A DNA stretch of 44,079 nt, from NCBI GenBank assembly GCA_964575425.1, contig CAZNRD010000026.1, positions 1 through 44,079 of the forward strand. Reading direction: 5' to 3'. Below the pieces are notes generated by a model. The model was not told where the DNA came from, ran no database searches, and saw only the letters and a program-made list of their open reading frames with translations. The DNA is from DATEAV01 sp964575425. Its GTDB lineage: Bacteria > Chloroflexota > Anaerolineae > Anaerolineales > E44-bin32. Position numbers and translations under genes: made by a program. Shown one piece after another: positions 17,080 to 25,468 of the stretch. The first letter of the stretch is position 1. Each line of letters begins with the position of its first letter.

Positions 17080-17380
17080 GGCTTTGTTCCTCCTCCAAAT
17101 AGACTGCTGGAACAGTCCGACAGTGTTCCCGTCGGGCCGCTGGTGCGGGCCTCTTGTTCCCCGGCATACATCCACAGGGCCTGCACCATGGACGGAGTCC
17201 TCTTCTCGTGTCCTCCCCTTTCGTCACCTCCTTTCCCTCAGCCGGCAGTGGGCCACCACGGGATACCGCGACTTCCCTTCAGCGGGGCGGGCGCAGGTCG
17301 CCGTGAGTGCCCGGGTGACTTGCGGATAGAGGCCCGGGTCCGCCGCTTGCAGAGCTGCCATTCGCGGGAATGTCATCACC
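17080..17380. promoter_or_regulatory. Leader region between repressor and binding-protein genes
   Basis: These 301 bases carry no gene. At 17109-17129 there is a perfect inverted repeat GGAACA-9-TGTTCC, about 30 bases upstream of the binding-protein start. It overlaps a second short repeat (CCGAC/GTCGG). It lacks the central CG of a LacI-type operator, so it may bind another regulator or be an RNA hairpin. I see no convincing second promoter, so the operon may be read from the repressor promoter. Confidence 0.35.
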
Positions 17381-18406
17381 CTACTGTTCTCCGAGGGATC
17401 GACAGGATTCGCGGGCAATGAGCTTTGTGGGCAGTTCTATGCGTTGGGTCTCCGGCTCGGGTTGCTGAAGCAGATCGAGGAGCATCTGGGTGGCCACACG
17501 GCCCATCTTCTCCAGGGGCTGCTGCACCGTGGTCAGAGCAGGGCGAACCAGGGAGGCCTGGGGGATATCGTCAAAACCGATGATGGAGACGTCATCCGGG
17601 ATGCGAAGCCCTCGGTTGCGGACGGCATCCATCACCCCCATGGCCATTACGTCGTTGGAGGCGAAGATCGCAGTTGGAGGATTGGGCAGGTCAAGGAACG
17701 CGGAGGCGCCGGCGTAGCCATCAGGCTGAAAGAAGGTTCCCTCGTAGATCAACGCGGGGTCCTCCGGGATGTGGTAAGTGCGCAGAGCCGCCCGGTACCC
17801 CGCGAGACGATCCACCGCGCATCCCAGGTCCATCGAGCCGGTGATGAAGCCAATGCGGGTGTGCCCCGACTTGATCAGGTACTCGGTGGCATCATATGCT
17901 CCGTGCCAGCTTGTGGCGCCTACGGCGGGGCACTCTCGGCCGGTGCCCTGATGGTCGATCAGTACAAAGGGGAATCTGCGTTGGGTCAGTGTGCCGACAT
18001 AGTCGGCAGGATTCCGGGGCAACACCAGCAGCAGGCCGTCGACCATGCCGCTTGCCAGATTGGCGACGTAGGTGGCCTCTTTGCTGGCCGTGCGATGCGT
18101 GGTGTACAGGACCAGGTCCAGCTGGTGCAGGTTGAGTTCAGCGTCGATGCCTCGGATGATCTCTCCAATGTAGCCGGTGCCCAGGTCAGGGACCAGGACG
18201 CCGATGGTGTTTGATCTTCCCCCGGCTAGGCTCCGCGCCTGCCGGTTCGCTACAAAACCCAGTCGCTGCACAACTTCCAGGACGCGTTGGCGCGTCTCTG
18301 GCCGGACGTGGGCATCGTTGTTAAGTACACGGGAGACGGTGCCGGATGAAACACCCGCCTCGGCGGCTACATCCAGGATGGTCACCCTGCGCTCTGTGTC
18401 GGCCAT
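17381..18406 (-). CDS. LacI-family transcriptional repressor
   Basis: A 341-residue LacI/GalR regulator. The N-terminal helix-turn-helix covers residues 8-30 (TILDVAAEAGVSSGTVSRVL), followed by the hinge helix (NRQARSLAGGRS), which contacts the centre of the operator. A periplasmic-binding-protein-like sugar domain runs from residue 66 to the end (IGVLVPDLGTGY, FVLIDHQG, IFASNDVMAMG, SIIGFDDIPQASLVRPALTT). It should repress the xylo-oligosaccharide operon until an inducer binds. A perfect LacI-family operator at its own promoter indicates autoregulation. It is the first gene of the presumed operon, all on the minus strand. Confidence 0.93.
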   Translation of the reverse strand: MADTERRVTILDVAAEAGVSSGTVSRVLNNDAHVRPETRQRVLEVVQRLGFVANRQARSLAGGRSNTIGVLVPDLGTGYIGEIIRGIDAELNLHQLDLVLYTTHRTASKEATYVANLASGMVDGLLLVLPRNPADYVGTLTQRRFPFVLIDHQGTGRECPAVGATSWHGAYDATEYLIKSGHTRIGFITGSMDLGCAVDRLAGYRAALRTYHIPEDPALIYEGTFFQPDGYAGASAFLDLPNPPTAIFASNDVMAMGVMDAVRNRGLRIPDDVSIIGFDDIPQASLVRPALTTVQQPLEKMGRVATQMLLDLLQQPEPETQRIELPTKLIARESCRSLGEQ

Positions 18407-18521
18407 CGGCTTGTCGGGGCGCTACACCAAGGTCGGAGCCCGGGGAGCTTCCTCCGGCGTGACGGCGGGGACAGCTATCGGCAGCGTTGGAGATCCAGCC
18501 GGACCGCACATCACGCCTTCA

Positions 18522-18535
18522 TGGAAGCGTTTACA
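18522..18535. promoter_or_regulatory. LacI-family operator
   Basis: TGGAAGCGTTTACA matches the LacI-family consensus TGnAAnCGnTTnCA at every fixed position. It starts just downstream of the -10 hexamer of the repressor promoter, so it covers the transcription start. This position lets bound repressor block initiation. Confidence 0.75.
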
Positions 18536-18540
18536 TGCCG

Positions 18541-18569
18541 ATGATACATAAGCAGCACCAACAAGTCAA
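18541..18569 (-). promoter_or_regulatory. Sigma-70-like promoter of the repressor/xylo-oligosaccharide operon
   Basis: Minus-strand TTGACT (18564-18569), a 17-base spacer and TATCAT (18541-18546) form a strong promoter. The LacI-type operator follows within a few bases. The gene start is at 18406, giving a leader of about 130 bases. Confidence 0.7.
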
Positions 18570-19563
18570 GAGCCAATTTTCCCCTCTGGAACGGGAAATG
18601 GATTCTCTTTCCATAAACTAGCATTTGCTGCGCATTCGCCCGTGGGACGGGCGATCATCGCTCCGATGGATGTACATAACGCGGCATGGCAGGCAGCCTG
18701 GGCGATGTCGAAAGCGATGTGGGTCGGCGCTTTCGGTCCGGCTGTGTAAGCGTTCCCACGCGCCGGCGCGCGCATTTCCGGGCCAATGGGCCTCTCCCGG
18801 GTGGACGTGGGCATGGCGTCACAGCCGTCGTAAGGATGGGAAGAGGACGTCCGGATGCGGAAGCTGCAGGCGGCTACGGCCAGCTCCTGGGACGCACCGA
18901 AATGCGTCTCCGGGATGTCCCATGGTGCAAGCGACCATCAGGACCGGCTCGCTTGTGAGCCCGGCAACCTGGGATGGACAGCCCAAGGTGCTATCTCGCC
19001 AGGGAAAGGATGCGGCCCGCAACGTCTAGCGGCACTGGGGACAACGACGTGTCCGCACTGTCCGCGACCTGAGCCAGGCTCGCGGCTTGATCGTCTCTGG
19101 CGCAATCGCGCCTCGCGTGAGTCTCCCCCCGCCCCTACGGCAGCCGTTCCTGAATGACTGCCGCCGAAGCAATCGGAACACGATACAGGAGGAATGTGCT
19201 GCAACGATGACGCGCGTGTGGGCATGGTGTGTCAGGCGCTCCAGCGCGGTCCTGGCCAACAGGGTTTTGACCACCCGCTGGGTTGCCGGTCCAGGGCGCA
19301 GTCCAGGACGATCAGGGCTGGCATTCATTGCGCGGTGACGCGCGGTCTGCATCAGGTGTGCGGGTCCAGTCCTCTCGGGGAAGATGGGGCCTTGTTCTTT
19401 GAGGGGAGAGGGACTTGCGTCGACACCGAGTGAGGCGGATCTCTCCGGCGAGTCTCGCAGGCCTGCTGCTTCTCGCGGCTGCGATCATCCTGCTTGTGCA
19501 GACAGCCGGGCACTGGCTTCCCCTGGCCGGGAGTCTGGAACGTGTTTGGGGCTTGGCCGACGG
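18570..19563. other. Gene-poor region with one possible truncated membrane-protein start
   Basis: Nearly one kilobase without a recognisable gene. Reading frames on both strands have unbiased composition. The only stretch that looks protein-like begins at a TTG at 19415 after GGGGAGAGGG. It encodes a basic N-terminus and one hydrophobic helix (SLAGLLLLAAAIILLVQTAG), but then runs antisense into the DUF523 gene and ends at 19720. It may be the 5' stub of a lost gene. No repeat, tRNA or transposase was found. Confidence 0.35.
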
Positions 19564-20097
19564 TCAGCGGGAATCCCGCGGGCTCTGCTCCAGGCGTGAA
19601 AGGTATTCCTCCGCCTCGGGGATCTCCTCTTCGTCAAACACGGGAATCCCGTTCTGTGTCAGCAGGGCTGCGGTCACCCCCATCCCTGGCTTGAGGCTGC
19701 AGGTGAAGGTGCCATCGTAGATGGGTCCCTTTCCGCAGGAAGGGCTCCGCGCTTTCAGGACTGCGACGGCAACACCGTTCCTTCGGGCGACTTGCAGTGC
19801 CTTATGAGCGCCGCGCAGGTACTCCTCCGTCGCATCTCTTCCGTCAATCTCGATAACCCGAGCCTTGCCTTCAAGGACTGCGGCACCGTCTCCTCCGCGG
19901 ATTTCGGCAGGCGGCCGAGGGACCATGCAGCCTCCTTCTATCTCTGGGCAGACCGCCACAACACGGTCTTGCGATTTCCACTTCCCTATGATCGGGCTGT
20001 GGCACGTGGCTGCTGTCCCATCATACCGGACTGGTTCCCCCAACAGACACAGGCTCATGAGGATCCTGTAGGCGTGCGAGTTCTCTTCTGGCGTCAT
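19564..20097 (-). CDS. DUF523 family protein
   Basis: A 177-residue protein with the DUF523 landmarks: the N-terminal block MSLCLLGEPVRYDG, then VAVCPEIEGG and the segment LKARSPSCGKGPIYDGTF, followed by GVTAALLTQNGIPVFDE at the C-terminus. The conserved Cys residues (CLLG, CPE, SPSCG) suggest metal or cluster binding. The family has no confirmed biochemical function; a desulfidase-like role has been suggested for related cysteine-containing proteins. I chose the ATG at 20097, which overlaps the stop of the preceding methylthioadenosine phosphorylase remnant (ATGA); the frame is open far upstream but the family begins here. It is the last gene of the minus-strand group starting with the sulfatase-like gene. 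Confidence 0.85.
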   Translation of the reverse strand: MTPEENSHAYRILMSLCLLGEPVRYDGTAATCHSPIIGKWKSQDRVVAVCPEIEGGCMVPRPPAEIRGGDGAAVLEGKARVIEIDGRDATEEYLRGAHKALQVARRNGVAVAVLKARSPSCGKGPIYDGTFTCSLKPGMGVTAALLTQNGIPVFDEEEIPEAEEYLSRLEQSPRDSR

Positions 20098-20444
20098 GGA
20101 TGCGCCCGCTTCCCGAAGCGTGCTTCTTCCGACGGTGGGTGAATGACGGTCACCGCACATTGGCAGCGACATGGATCCAACGCTTGTGCGCGCAGTGCAT
20201 CGATGAGTAGGGCGAGCAGGGAGGAGCGGATATCCTCGAGACGTGCCTGGGCAAGCATACGCACCTCGGCGGCGGCCTCGAAATGGAAGCCGTTCATGCG
20301 GACATACGTCCCCGTGGGAATGATGCGCAAGCGGCGCCCAGCATCTGCTTCCAGAAGCCGACGACGAAGTGCTGAACAGAAGGGGTGAGTGACATCCATG
20401 TGAACCCCGCCGCTTGCGCACCCGTCCAAGAACGTTGACTCCCA
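20094..20444 (-). pseudogene. Methylthioadenosine phosphorylase remnant
   Basis: The minus-strand frame after a stop codon at 20445-20447 reads ESTFLDG, HMDVTHPFCSALRRRLLEA and GTYVRMNGFHFEAAAEVRM. These match the central part of MTA phosphorylase/purine nucleoside phosphorylase family proteins, whose counterparts are ESTFF, ADPFCPELR and GTYVCxEGPRFxTxAE. After AEVRML the frame jumps to what looks like the C-terminal end (LLALLIDALRAQALDPCRCQCAV, given here only in part). The N-terminal nucleoside-binding half and a large internal segment are missing, and active-site residues are degraded, so the product cannot be active. The end overlaps the DUF523 start by 4 bases. Confidence 0.6.
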
Positions 20445-20601
20445 TTAGGCGCCCATTGTCTTTGATCGGCTGAGTACGAGGACTCCCCGCGCCTGCTGTG
20501 CCGTCGCGCTGAGCAACCAAGATAGAGGGCGGAGTCGGTCCTGTTCCACCTGTGCCCTGGGGTGCGATGACGCAATCGGACCCGACTGAGGGAATCAAGG
20601 C

Positions 20602-21924
20602 TCACCATCGGCCTCCCCGGTCAGTGAGCAGCCTCTCCCTGCGGTGACTCATTTCAACATGCAGCGCTTCCCGATCCTTGGGGTAGGTCTTGAAGATCGG
20701 GATCCAGGCCAACATGCTGAGAACTTTGGGCAAGGGGACCATCAGAAGCATCATGGTCGCCACATTCGTTCTCTCAACGAGCATCCCTGAAACCGTGAGT
20801 GAGAGGGCGCCGACGATGCCGATGGACATGTCGAGGCTGGCTCTTCCACTTGCACGCAACTCGGGTCGCAGCACGCCCTGGGTGATCGGCCATTGGGCGC
20901 CGGATCCGATGCTGCTCAGGCTGAGGCCGGAGAGCAGGCCAAATACGAACAGGTAGAACAGGCTTCGCTCGCCAAGAGCGATGAAGCCCGCCAATGCCGG
21001 AACGCTGACCACCAGACCGACGATGGCCATCGTGGCGCGGCCGTGGTTCGGATGGCGCTTCTCCAGAACATCACCCAGCCAACCGAAGAGGACGTGCCCG
21101 ATCAGATTGCCGAGCGAGACCAGAGCGATGGCCATGAAGGCCGATTCCCCATATCCGATCTCGTCAAGCCATGTGAAGACCCAGCCGAAGAGGACGGCCA
21201 GAGCCACCTGATCGATGGAGCTGTGGATCAGCATCACCCACCAGGTGCGCACGCGGGCAAGGTGGGGCAGATCGCTGATGCGGAAGGCAAATCGCGCCGC
21301 CGCCCTCTCATCGATGATGTCGCTCAGTTCCGGTTCGGACGATCCGCGGGGCGGATCATTCACCAGGAGCAGGAGCAGCCCGGAAGCAGCGCTGGCCAAC
21401 CCCATGATGACAAACCCCACTCGCCAGGCCTCCGGGTCCCGAGCGGCCAGCGGTGGCAGAATGGCATAGGAGCAGAGTGCCCCGAGGTAACTCACTGCCA
21501 CCATTATTCCAGTCGCACGGCCGCGCTCTTTGCTCTCAAAGAGGTCGCTCAAGAGGGAGAAGGCTGTGGGCCAGAGAACCGCCAGCCCAAGGGACGAGAT
21601 GATACGGATGGTGAGAAGCTGCGAGAGGTTTTGGACAAGACTGATGGCCAGGGTCCACAGCCCCCAGATGCCGGTCATGCCCACCAGCAAGGCCTTGCGG
21701 GAGAACCGGTCTGCCAGATAGCCCCAGAAGGGGAGGGTGAGCGTGCGGACGAGGTTGCTTATCCCAAGGACAGAGCCGAGCCGATCAACAGGTATCTGAA
21801 GGGAACGGTATATGTTGGGCCACAGGATCGAGACCGTCCAGGTTTCGGTGCTGTCAACAAAGGCCGCTGCGGACAGGACGGCCGCCGACAGCCAGCGACG
21901 CTTCGGTGCTTGGGGGATTGCCAT
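20602..21924 (-). CDS. Major facilitator superfamily transporter
   Basis: A 440-residue protein with about 12 hydrophobic helices in two halves. The central cytoplasmic loop (residues about 190-225) is charged and includes PPRGSSEPELSDIIDERAAA. MFS motif A is present as GYLADRFSRK in the first half and weakly as GWLGDVLEKR in the second. A secondary transporter of a small organic compound, driven by an ion gradient, is likely. The ATG at 21924 has AAGGAG upstream. It follows the sulfatase-like gene by 94 bases and may import the substrate or export the product of that hydrolase. Confidence 0.88.
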   Translation of the reverse strand: MAIPQAPKRRWLSAAVLSAAAFVDSTETWTVSILWPNIYRSLQIPVDRLGSVLGISNLVRTLTLPFWGYLADRFSRKALLVGMTGIWGLWTLAISLVQNLSQLLTIRIISSLGLAVLWPTAFSLLSDLFESKERGRATGIMVAVSYLGALCSYAILPPLAARDPEAWRVGFVIMGLASAASGLLLLLVNDPPRGSSEPELSDIIDERAAARFAFRISDLPHLARVRTWWVMLIHSSIDQVALAVLFGWVFTWLDEIGYGESAFMAIALVSLGNLIGHVLFGWLGDVLEKRHPNHGRATMAIVGLVVSVPALAGFIALGERSLFYLFVFGLLSGLSLSSIGSGAQWPITQGVLRPELRASGRASLDMSIGIVGALSLTVSGMLVERTNVATMMLLMVPLPKVLSMLAWIPIFKTYPKDREALHVEMSHRRERLLTDRGGRW

Positions 21925-22018
21925 GGCCTCATACTCCTTGCTTGTCCGGGTCGGGGCGAGTCACCCCGGTGCTGTGGGGAGAGCATACGGAGCATAGGGA
22001 CCGCCAACTTCCCTCACT

Positions 22019-23386
22019 TCAGAGCCGCCTGCGGGGGTTGATCGTCCTTTCCGCGGCGCCTGCCTGTTCCAGGAAGTCCACGAACCGCTTGTGCAGGCGG
22101 GACACAATCTCCGGATGCTCGTCTGCGACCTCGTGTTCGTGGCCGGGATCGACCGCAGAGTGATACAGTTCCACCGGCTCCCCTTCTGCTGCATAGAGCA
22201 GGTCCCACTCGCCGTCGGTGATGGTGCTGGGAGATCGTTCCAGCGTCTCGCGACTCTGATCATCGACCGTCTTCGTCACGTCTCCCAGTTCTTCCAGCGG
22301 GGCGCTTGTCACGACGATATCGTGGGTAGTATCTACCTCACCTCGAATGAGGGGAAGAAGAGAATGAGCCTGCACGGTGTGCGGTGTGTCCGCGCTCGCG
22401 AGGTCAAGTACGGTTGGCATGAGGTCGGGGAGGGCGACGAGGCCCCGGATTCGCCTCGGGGACACACCGGGGAGGCGCATCAGGAGCGGAACCCGCGTGA
22501 TCTCCCGATGCAGCGGGGACCGGTACAGAAAGCCTTGGGAGAGGGTGAGGCCTCGGGAGAATCCTTCCTCAAAGGGCAGGTCATCGGGCCATCGGAAGCG
22601 CCGCTTGCCAAATAGACCATGCTCGCCGAAGCAGAACCCATGGTCGGAGGTGAAGAGGACAGCCGTCTCTTCCAGCAGGTGCAGAGTCTTCAGGCGATCG
22701 ATGAGCAGTCCGAACCATCGATCCACCATGGAGATCTCACCACAATAGCAGGCATGGGCAATCTCGAGATCGCGTTGGGTGTACCCGGCTTCCTTCCAGG
22801 ACCAGTAGCACGGGTCCACGCGCTCGCCCTGGTATGCGGTGAAGTAGGGCAGGACATAGTAGTCGGGGGGATCCCAAGGCTCATGGGGATCCCAGGTGTC
22901 GATGTACAGGAAGAAGCGTTCATGGTGGTGGCGTTCAAGCCATGCGATTGCATGTCGAAACGTCATCGGTGCGAAGCAGTCGCTCTCCGAGCGACGCTGC
23001 TGGAGGACGTCGTGCCTTTCGGGCCCGGACCTCTGGCCCCGGATCCACAGGAAGTCGGCAAAGCCGCGATCATATCCGTATCCGTTCCTCAGCAGGAAAG
23101 GCGTGTCGGCGACCGCACATGTCAGGAAGCCGGTCTCGCTCAAGACCTGTGCCAGGGTGATTTCCTGTATGGGCAGCGGGCCCCAGTTCAGGCAGGTGAA
23201 GGTGAAGCGCCCCGTGAAGATGTCGGCCCGGGCGGGCATCGTCGGGAAGGAGGACGCATAACAGTCGTGGAAGACCACGGCGTCCTTGGAAAAGTCGTCC
23301 AGATGTGGGGTGATCACCTGGCCGTTGCCATAGCAGGGGAGGTGATCCCATCGGAACGTATCAGCAATCACCATAATGACATTCAT
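22019..23386 (-). CDS. Sulfatase-like hydrolase with Thr in place of the formylglycine residue
   Basis: A 455-residue cytoplasmic member of the alkaline phosphatase/sulfatase superfamily. Metal-binding landmarks are present: NVIMVIADTFRWDH (Asp9) near the N-terminus, WDPHEPW near residue 175 and TSDHG (Asp248-His249). The catalytic block reads YASSFPTMPARADIFTGR, where true sulfatases have C/S-x-P-x-R. Thr49 occupies the residue normally converted to formylglycine. Thr is the nucleophile in phosphonoacetate hydrolase and nucleotide pyrophosphatases of this superfamily, so the substrate may be a phosphoester or phosphonate, not a sulfate ester. It is the first gene of a minus-strand group with an MFS transporter, divergent from an RpiR regulator. 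Confidence 0.88.
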   Translation of the reverse strand: MNVIMVIADTFRWDHLPCYGNGQVITPHLDDFSKDAVVFHDCYASSFPTMPARADIFTGRFTFTCLNWGPLPIQEITLAQVLSETGFLTCAVADTPFLLRNGYGYDRGFADFLWIRGQRSGPERHDVLQQRRSESDCFAPMTFRHAIAWLERHHHERFFLYIDTWDPHEPWDPPDYYVLPYFTAYQGERVDPCYWSWKEAGYTQRDLEIAHACYCGEISMVDRWFGLLIDRLKTLHLLEETAVLFTSDHGFCFGEHGLFGKRRFRWPDDLPFEEGFSRGLTLSQGFLYRSPLHREITRVPLLMRLPGVSPRRIRGLVALPDLMPTVLDLASADTPHTVQAHSLLPLIRGEVDTTHDIVVTSAPLEELGDVTKTVDDQSRETLERSPSTITDGEWDLLYAAEGEPVELYHSAVDPGHEHEVADEHPEIVSRLHKRFVDFLEQAGAAERTINPRRRL

Positions 23387-23529
23387 CGCTTACGGTCCTG
23401 GGGAGGGCAGTGTCAGCAGGGTCGGGGTTGCCCTGGCCTGGCGGCTTTCCTTTCGGGGGACCGGCCGGCATCGACCGGTCTGTCTGGGATACATCGCTGA
23501 ACCAGAGCGCATGCAGGGTTCCGCAGCAA

Positions 23530-23559
23530 AACCACTTGTCATTATATAGGAAAGTGGTT
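23530..23559. promoter_or_regulatory. Inverted repeat, probable operator
   Basis: AACCACTT (23530-23537) and AAGTGGTT (23552-23559) are perfect inverted 8-mers, 22 bases centre to centre, about two helical turns. They frame the -10 region of the minus-strand promoter. The divergent RpiR-type regulator encoded 55 bases away is the obvious candidate to bind here. Confidence 0.6.
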
Positions 23560-23568
23560 AAACTACAA
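23541..23568 (-). promoter_or_regulatory. Sigma-70-like promoter for the sulfatase-like operon
   Basis: Minus-strand TTGTAG (23563-23568), a 16-base spacer and a perfect TATAAT (23541-23546). The sulfatase-like start codon is about 150 bases downstream. The local sequence is AT-rich in an otherwise GC-rich region, supporting a regulatory function. Confidence 0.6.
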
Positions 23569-23613
23569 GCAGCAAGCCGGGGGCGGATGCAGTAGCCCAG
23601 GAAATCGGGAGCG

Positions 23614-24474
23614 ATGAGAGGCAATCGACGCCTTCCAGAGACGAACTCCCTTGCGCGCATTCGAAGCGCAATCCCTGGCCTGCCCGAATCCGAAGCTGAG
23701 GTGGCGAGGTGGGTGCTGAAGGAATGCAACAAGGTCATACACCTTTCCATGGCCCGCGTCGCCGAGGCTTGCGGCGTCAGTGACACGACAGTCCTTCGCT
23801 TCTGCCGAAGCGTCGGTTTTCACGGCTTCACGGACCTGAAGATCTCGCTCGCCCGGGACCTGGCAAGCCCAACCCAGCTGATCCACGACGAGGTGGACGA
23901 GAACGACCCGCCGATGGCCGTCGCCCGCAAGGTCTTTTCGTCGAACATTCAGGCGCTGTACGATACCCTTGAGATGCTTGACGAGGATGCTCTCAGTCGG
24001 GCCGTAGACCTTCTCGCCAAGGCAGCCCGCATTCTGATTACCGGAGTGGGGACTTCGGGTCCCGTGGTGCATGACATGCACAATCGCCTCTTCCGCCTTG
24101 GACTGAACTGTTCGGCCGAGACGGATTCCTACCTGCAACTGATGAAGGCTGCCCTTCTGAGCCCCGGGGATGTGGTGGTGGCAATCTCCCAGTCGGGCGC
24201 CTCAAAGGATCCCGTCCTGACACTGAAAGAGGCCAAGCGCCGCGGGGCGGCCACGATCTGCATCACCGGGAATGAGAGATCCCCCCTCACGGCCTATGCG
24301 GATGTGACGCTCTTGAGTCTCTCAAGCGAAACACCTTCCGAAACGATCGCCTCCAGAATCGCGCAATCGACGATCGTGGATAGTCTGTACGTCTGCTTGT
24401 CTCTGCGAGATGTCAGGGGAACCCTGAAGAGGGAGAAACTGATCTGGGATGCCATCATCCCCAAGTCCATCTGA
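23614..24474 (+). CDS. MurR/RpiR-family transcriptional regulator
   Basis: A 286-residue regulator with an N-terminal RpiR helix-turn-helix (residues about 20-85: LPESEAEVARWVL, SMARVAEACGVSDTTVLRFCRSVGF, given here in two parts) and a C-terminal SIS domain (residues about 120-255: ILITGVGTSG, VVVAISQSGASKDPV, ICITGNERSPL). SIS domains bind phosphosugars, so the inducer is probably a sugar phosphate. It is transcribed away from the sulfatase-like operon, with the palindromic operator between them, and toward the HypB/transketolase genes 268 bases downstream. Either group could be its target. Confidence 0.92.
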   Translation: MRGNRRLPETNSLARIRSAIPGLPESEAEVARWVLKECNKVIHLSMARVAEACGVSDTTVLRFCRSVGFHGFTDLKISLARDLASPTQLIHDEVDENDPPMAVARKVFSSNIQALYDTLEMLDEDALSRAVDLLAKAARILITGVGTSGPVVHDMHNRLFRLGLNCSAETDSYLQLMKAALLSPGDVVVAISQSGASKDPVLTLKEAKRRGAATICITGNERSPLTAYADVTLLSLSSETPSETIASRIAQSTIVDSLYVCLSLRDVRGTLKREKLIWDAIIPKSI

Positions 24475-24742
24475 TCAGAGAAGGCAATAGCCGGGGCCGA
24501 CCCATTTCGGTGGGCATGCACAAGTGCTGAATCGTGGATCGCTCTCCAGGCGCAGGGGAGGAACCCGGACGGTGGGAGCCGAGATCGAGGGGCTTGCCGC
24601 CCACTGCTTCTGTTCTGCAGGAGTCGTCAGAACGAGTACGTCGGAGAACCAGAGGACTTACAATTCCCCGTCCGCCTGAGCGCTTCATTCGACAGCCTTC
24701 AGGGCCGGGAGCGGACAGGCACATGGATCACGGAGATGACCG

Positions 24743-25468
24743 ATGGACAGTGACCTCGGCCCAAATGCGCAGCGAAAAGGCCTCCCCGAACCCGAGGTAC
24801 CTAAGGCAGACGGGGAATCGGGCATCCGGGTGATTGCACTTGAGGAGAGTATCCTCGAGGAGAACGATCGGATCGCGGCGAGGAACCGGGCTTGCCTTCG
24901 CTCGAAGGGAGTGTTCTCTCTCAATCTGGTGAGCTCTCCAGGTTCCGGAAAGACAACTCTACTCGTCGAGACCCTCAGGGAGTTGAAAGAGGATGTCCCG
25001 TGCGCGGTGATTGAGGGCGACCAGCAGACCAGCAACGATGCCCTGCGTATCGCCGAGACAGGCGTCCCCGTCGTTCAGGTCAACACACAGCAGTCTTGCC
25101 ACCTGGACGCCCGCCAGGTTCAAAGGGCCCTGGAGGAGCTGCCCCTCGACACGATCCGAATCCTCTTCATTGAGAACGTCGGCAATCTGATCTGCCCGGC
25201 AGCATTTGACCTCGGCCAGGACGAGACTGCCGTTTTCATGAGTATCACCGAAGGCGAGGACAAACCACTCAAGTATCCTCTCGCCTTTCGCCTCGCCAGG
25301 CTCCTGGTCCTGACGAAGATCGATCTCCTGCCATACCTGCGCTTTAACCTGGATCTCTGCAAGCAGTATGCGCACAGAGTGAATTCCGGCCTAGGGATTA
25401 TCGAGACATCATCATACACACACGCGGGCTTCCCCGATTGGCTGGGGTATTTGCGGAGCAAGATCTGA
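24743..25468 (+). CDS. hypB: Hydrogenase/nickel-enzyme maturation GTPase HypB
   Basis: A 241-residue SIMIBI-class GTPase. Walker A is SSPGSGKTT (residues 64-72). The family metal site is intact as Cys119-His120 (TQQSCHLDA) and Cys151 (ENVGNLICP), with the same 32-residue spacing as Cys166/Cys198 of E. coli HypB, and TKID supplies the base-recognition motif. HypB hydrolyses GTP while passing nickel to [NiFe]-hydrogenase or urease-type enzymes with HypA. The N-terminal CxxCGC and His-rich nickel-storage segments are absent. No HypA, hydrogenase or urease gene lies in this window; it stands between a sugar regulator and a split transketolase, which is unusual. The ATG at 24743 fits the family length, but a start further in cannot be excluded. 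Confidence 0.9.
   Translation: MDSDLGPNAQRKGLPEPEVPKADGESGIRVIALEESILEENDRIAARNRACLRSKGVFSLNLVSSPGSGKTTLLVETLRELKEDVPCAVIEGDQQTSNDALRIAETGVPVVQVNTQQSCHLDARQVQRALEELPLDTIRILFIENVGNLICPAAFDLGQDETAVFMSITEGEDKPLKYPLAFRLARLLVLTKIDLLPYLRFNLDLCKQYAHRVNSGLGIIETSSYTHAGFPDWLGYLRSKI

Noticed and set aside
15394..17421. Long plus-strand open frame of 675 codons
   Set aside because: It lies antisense to the complete solute-binding-protein gene, has no family motifs and no ribosome binding site; it reflects high GC and codon bias.
18570..19410. Several 60-130 codon open frames on both strands
   Set aside because: Overlapping frames of similar length without motifs, hydrophobic segments or good ribosome binding sites.
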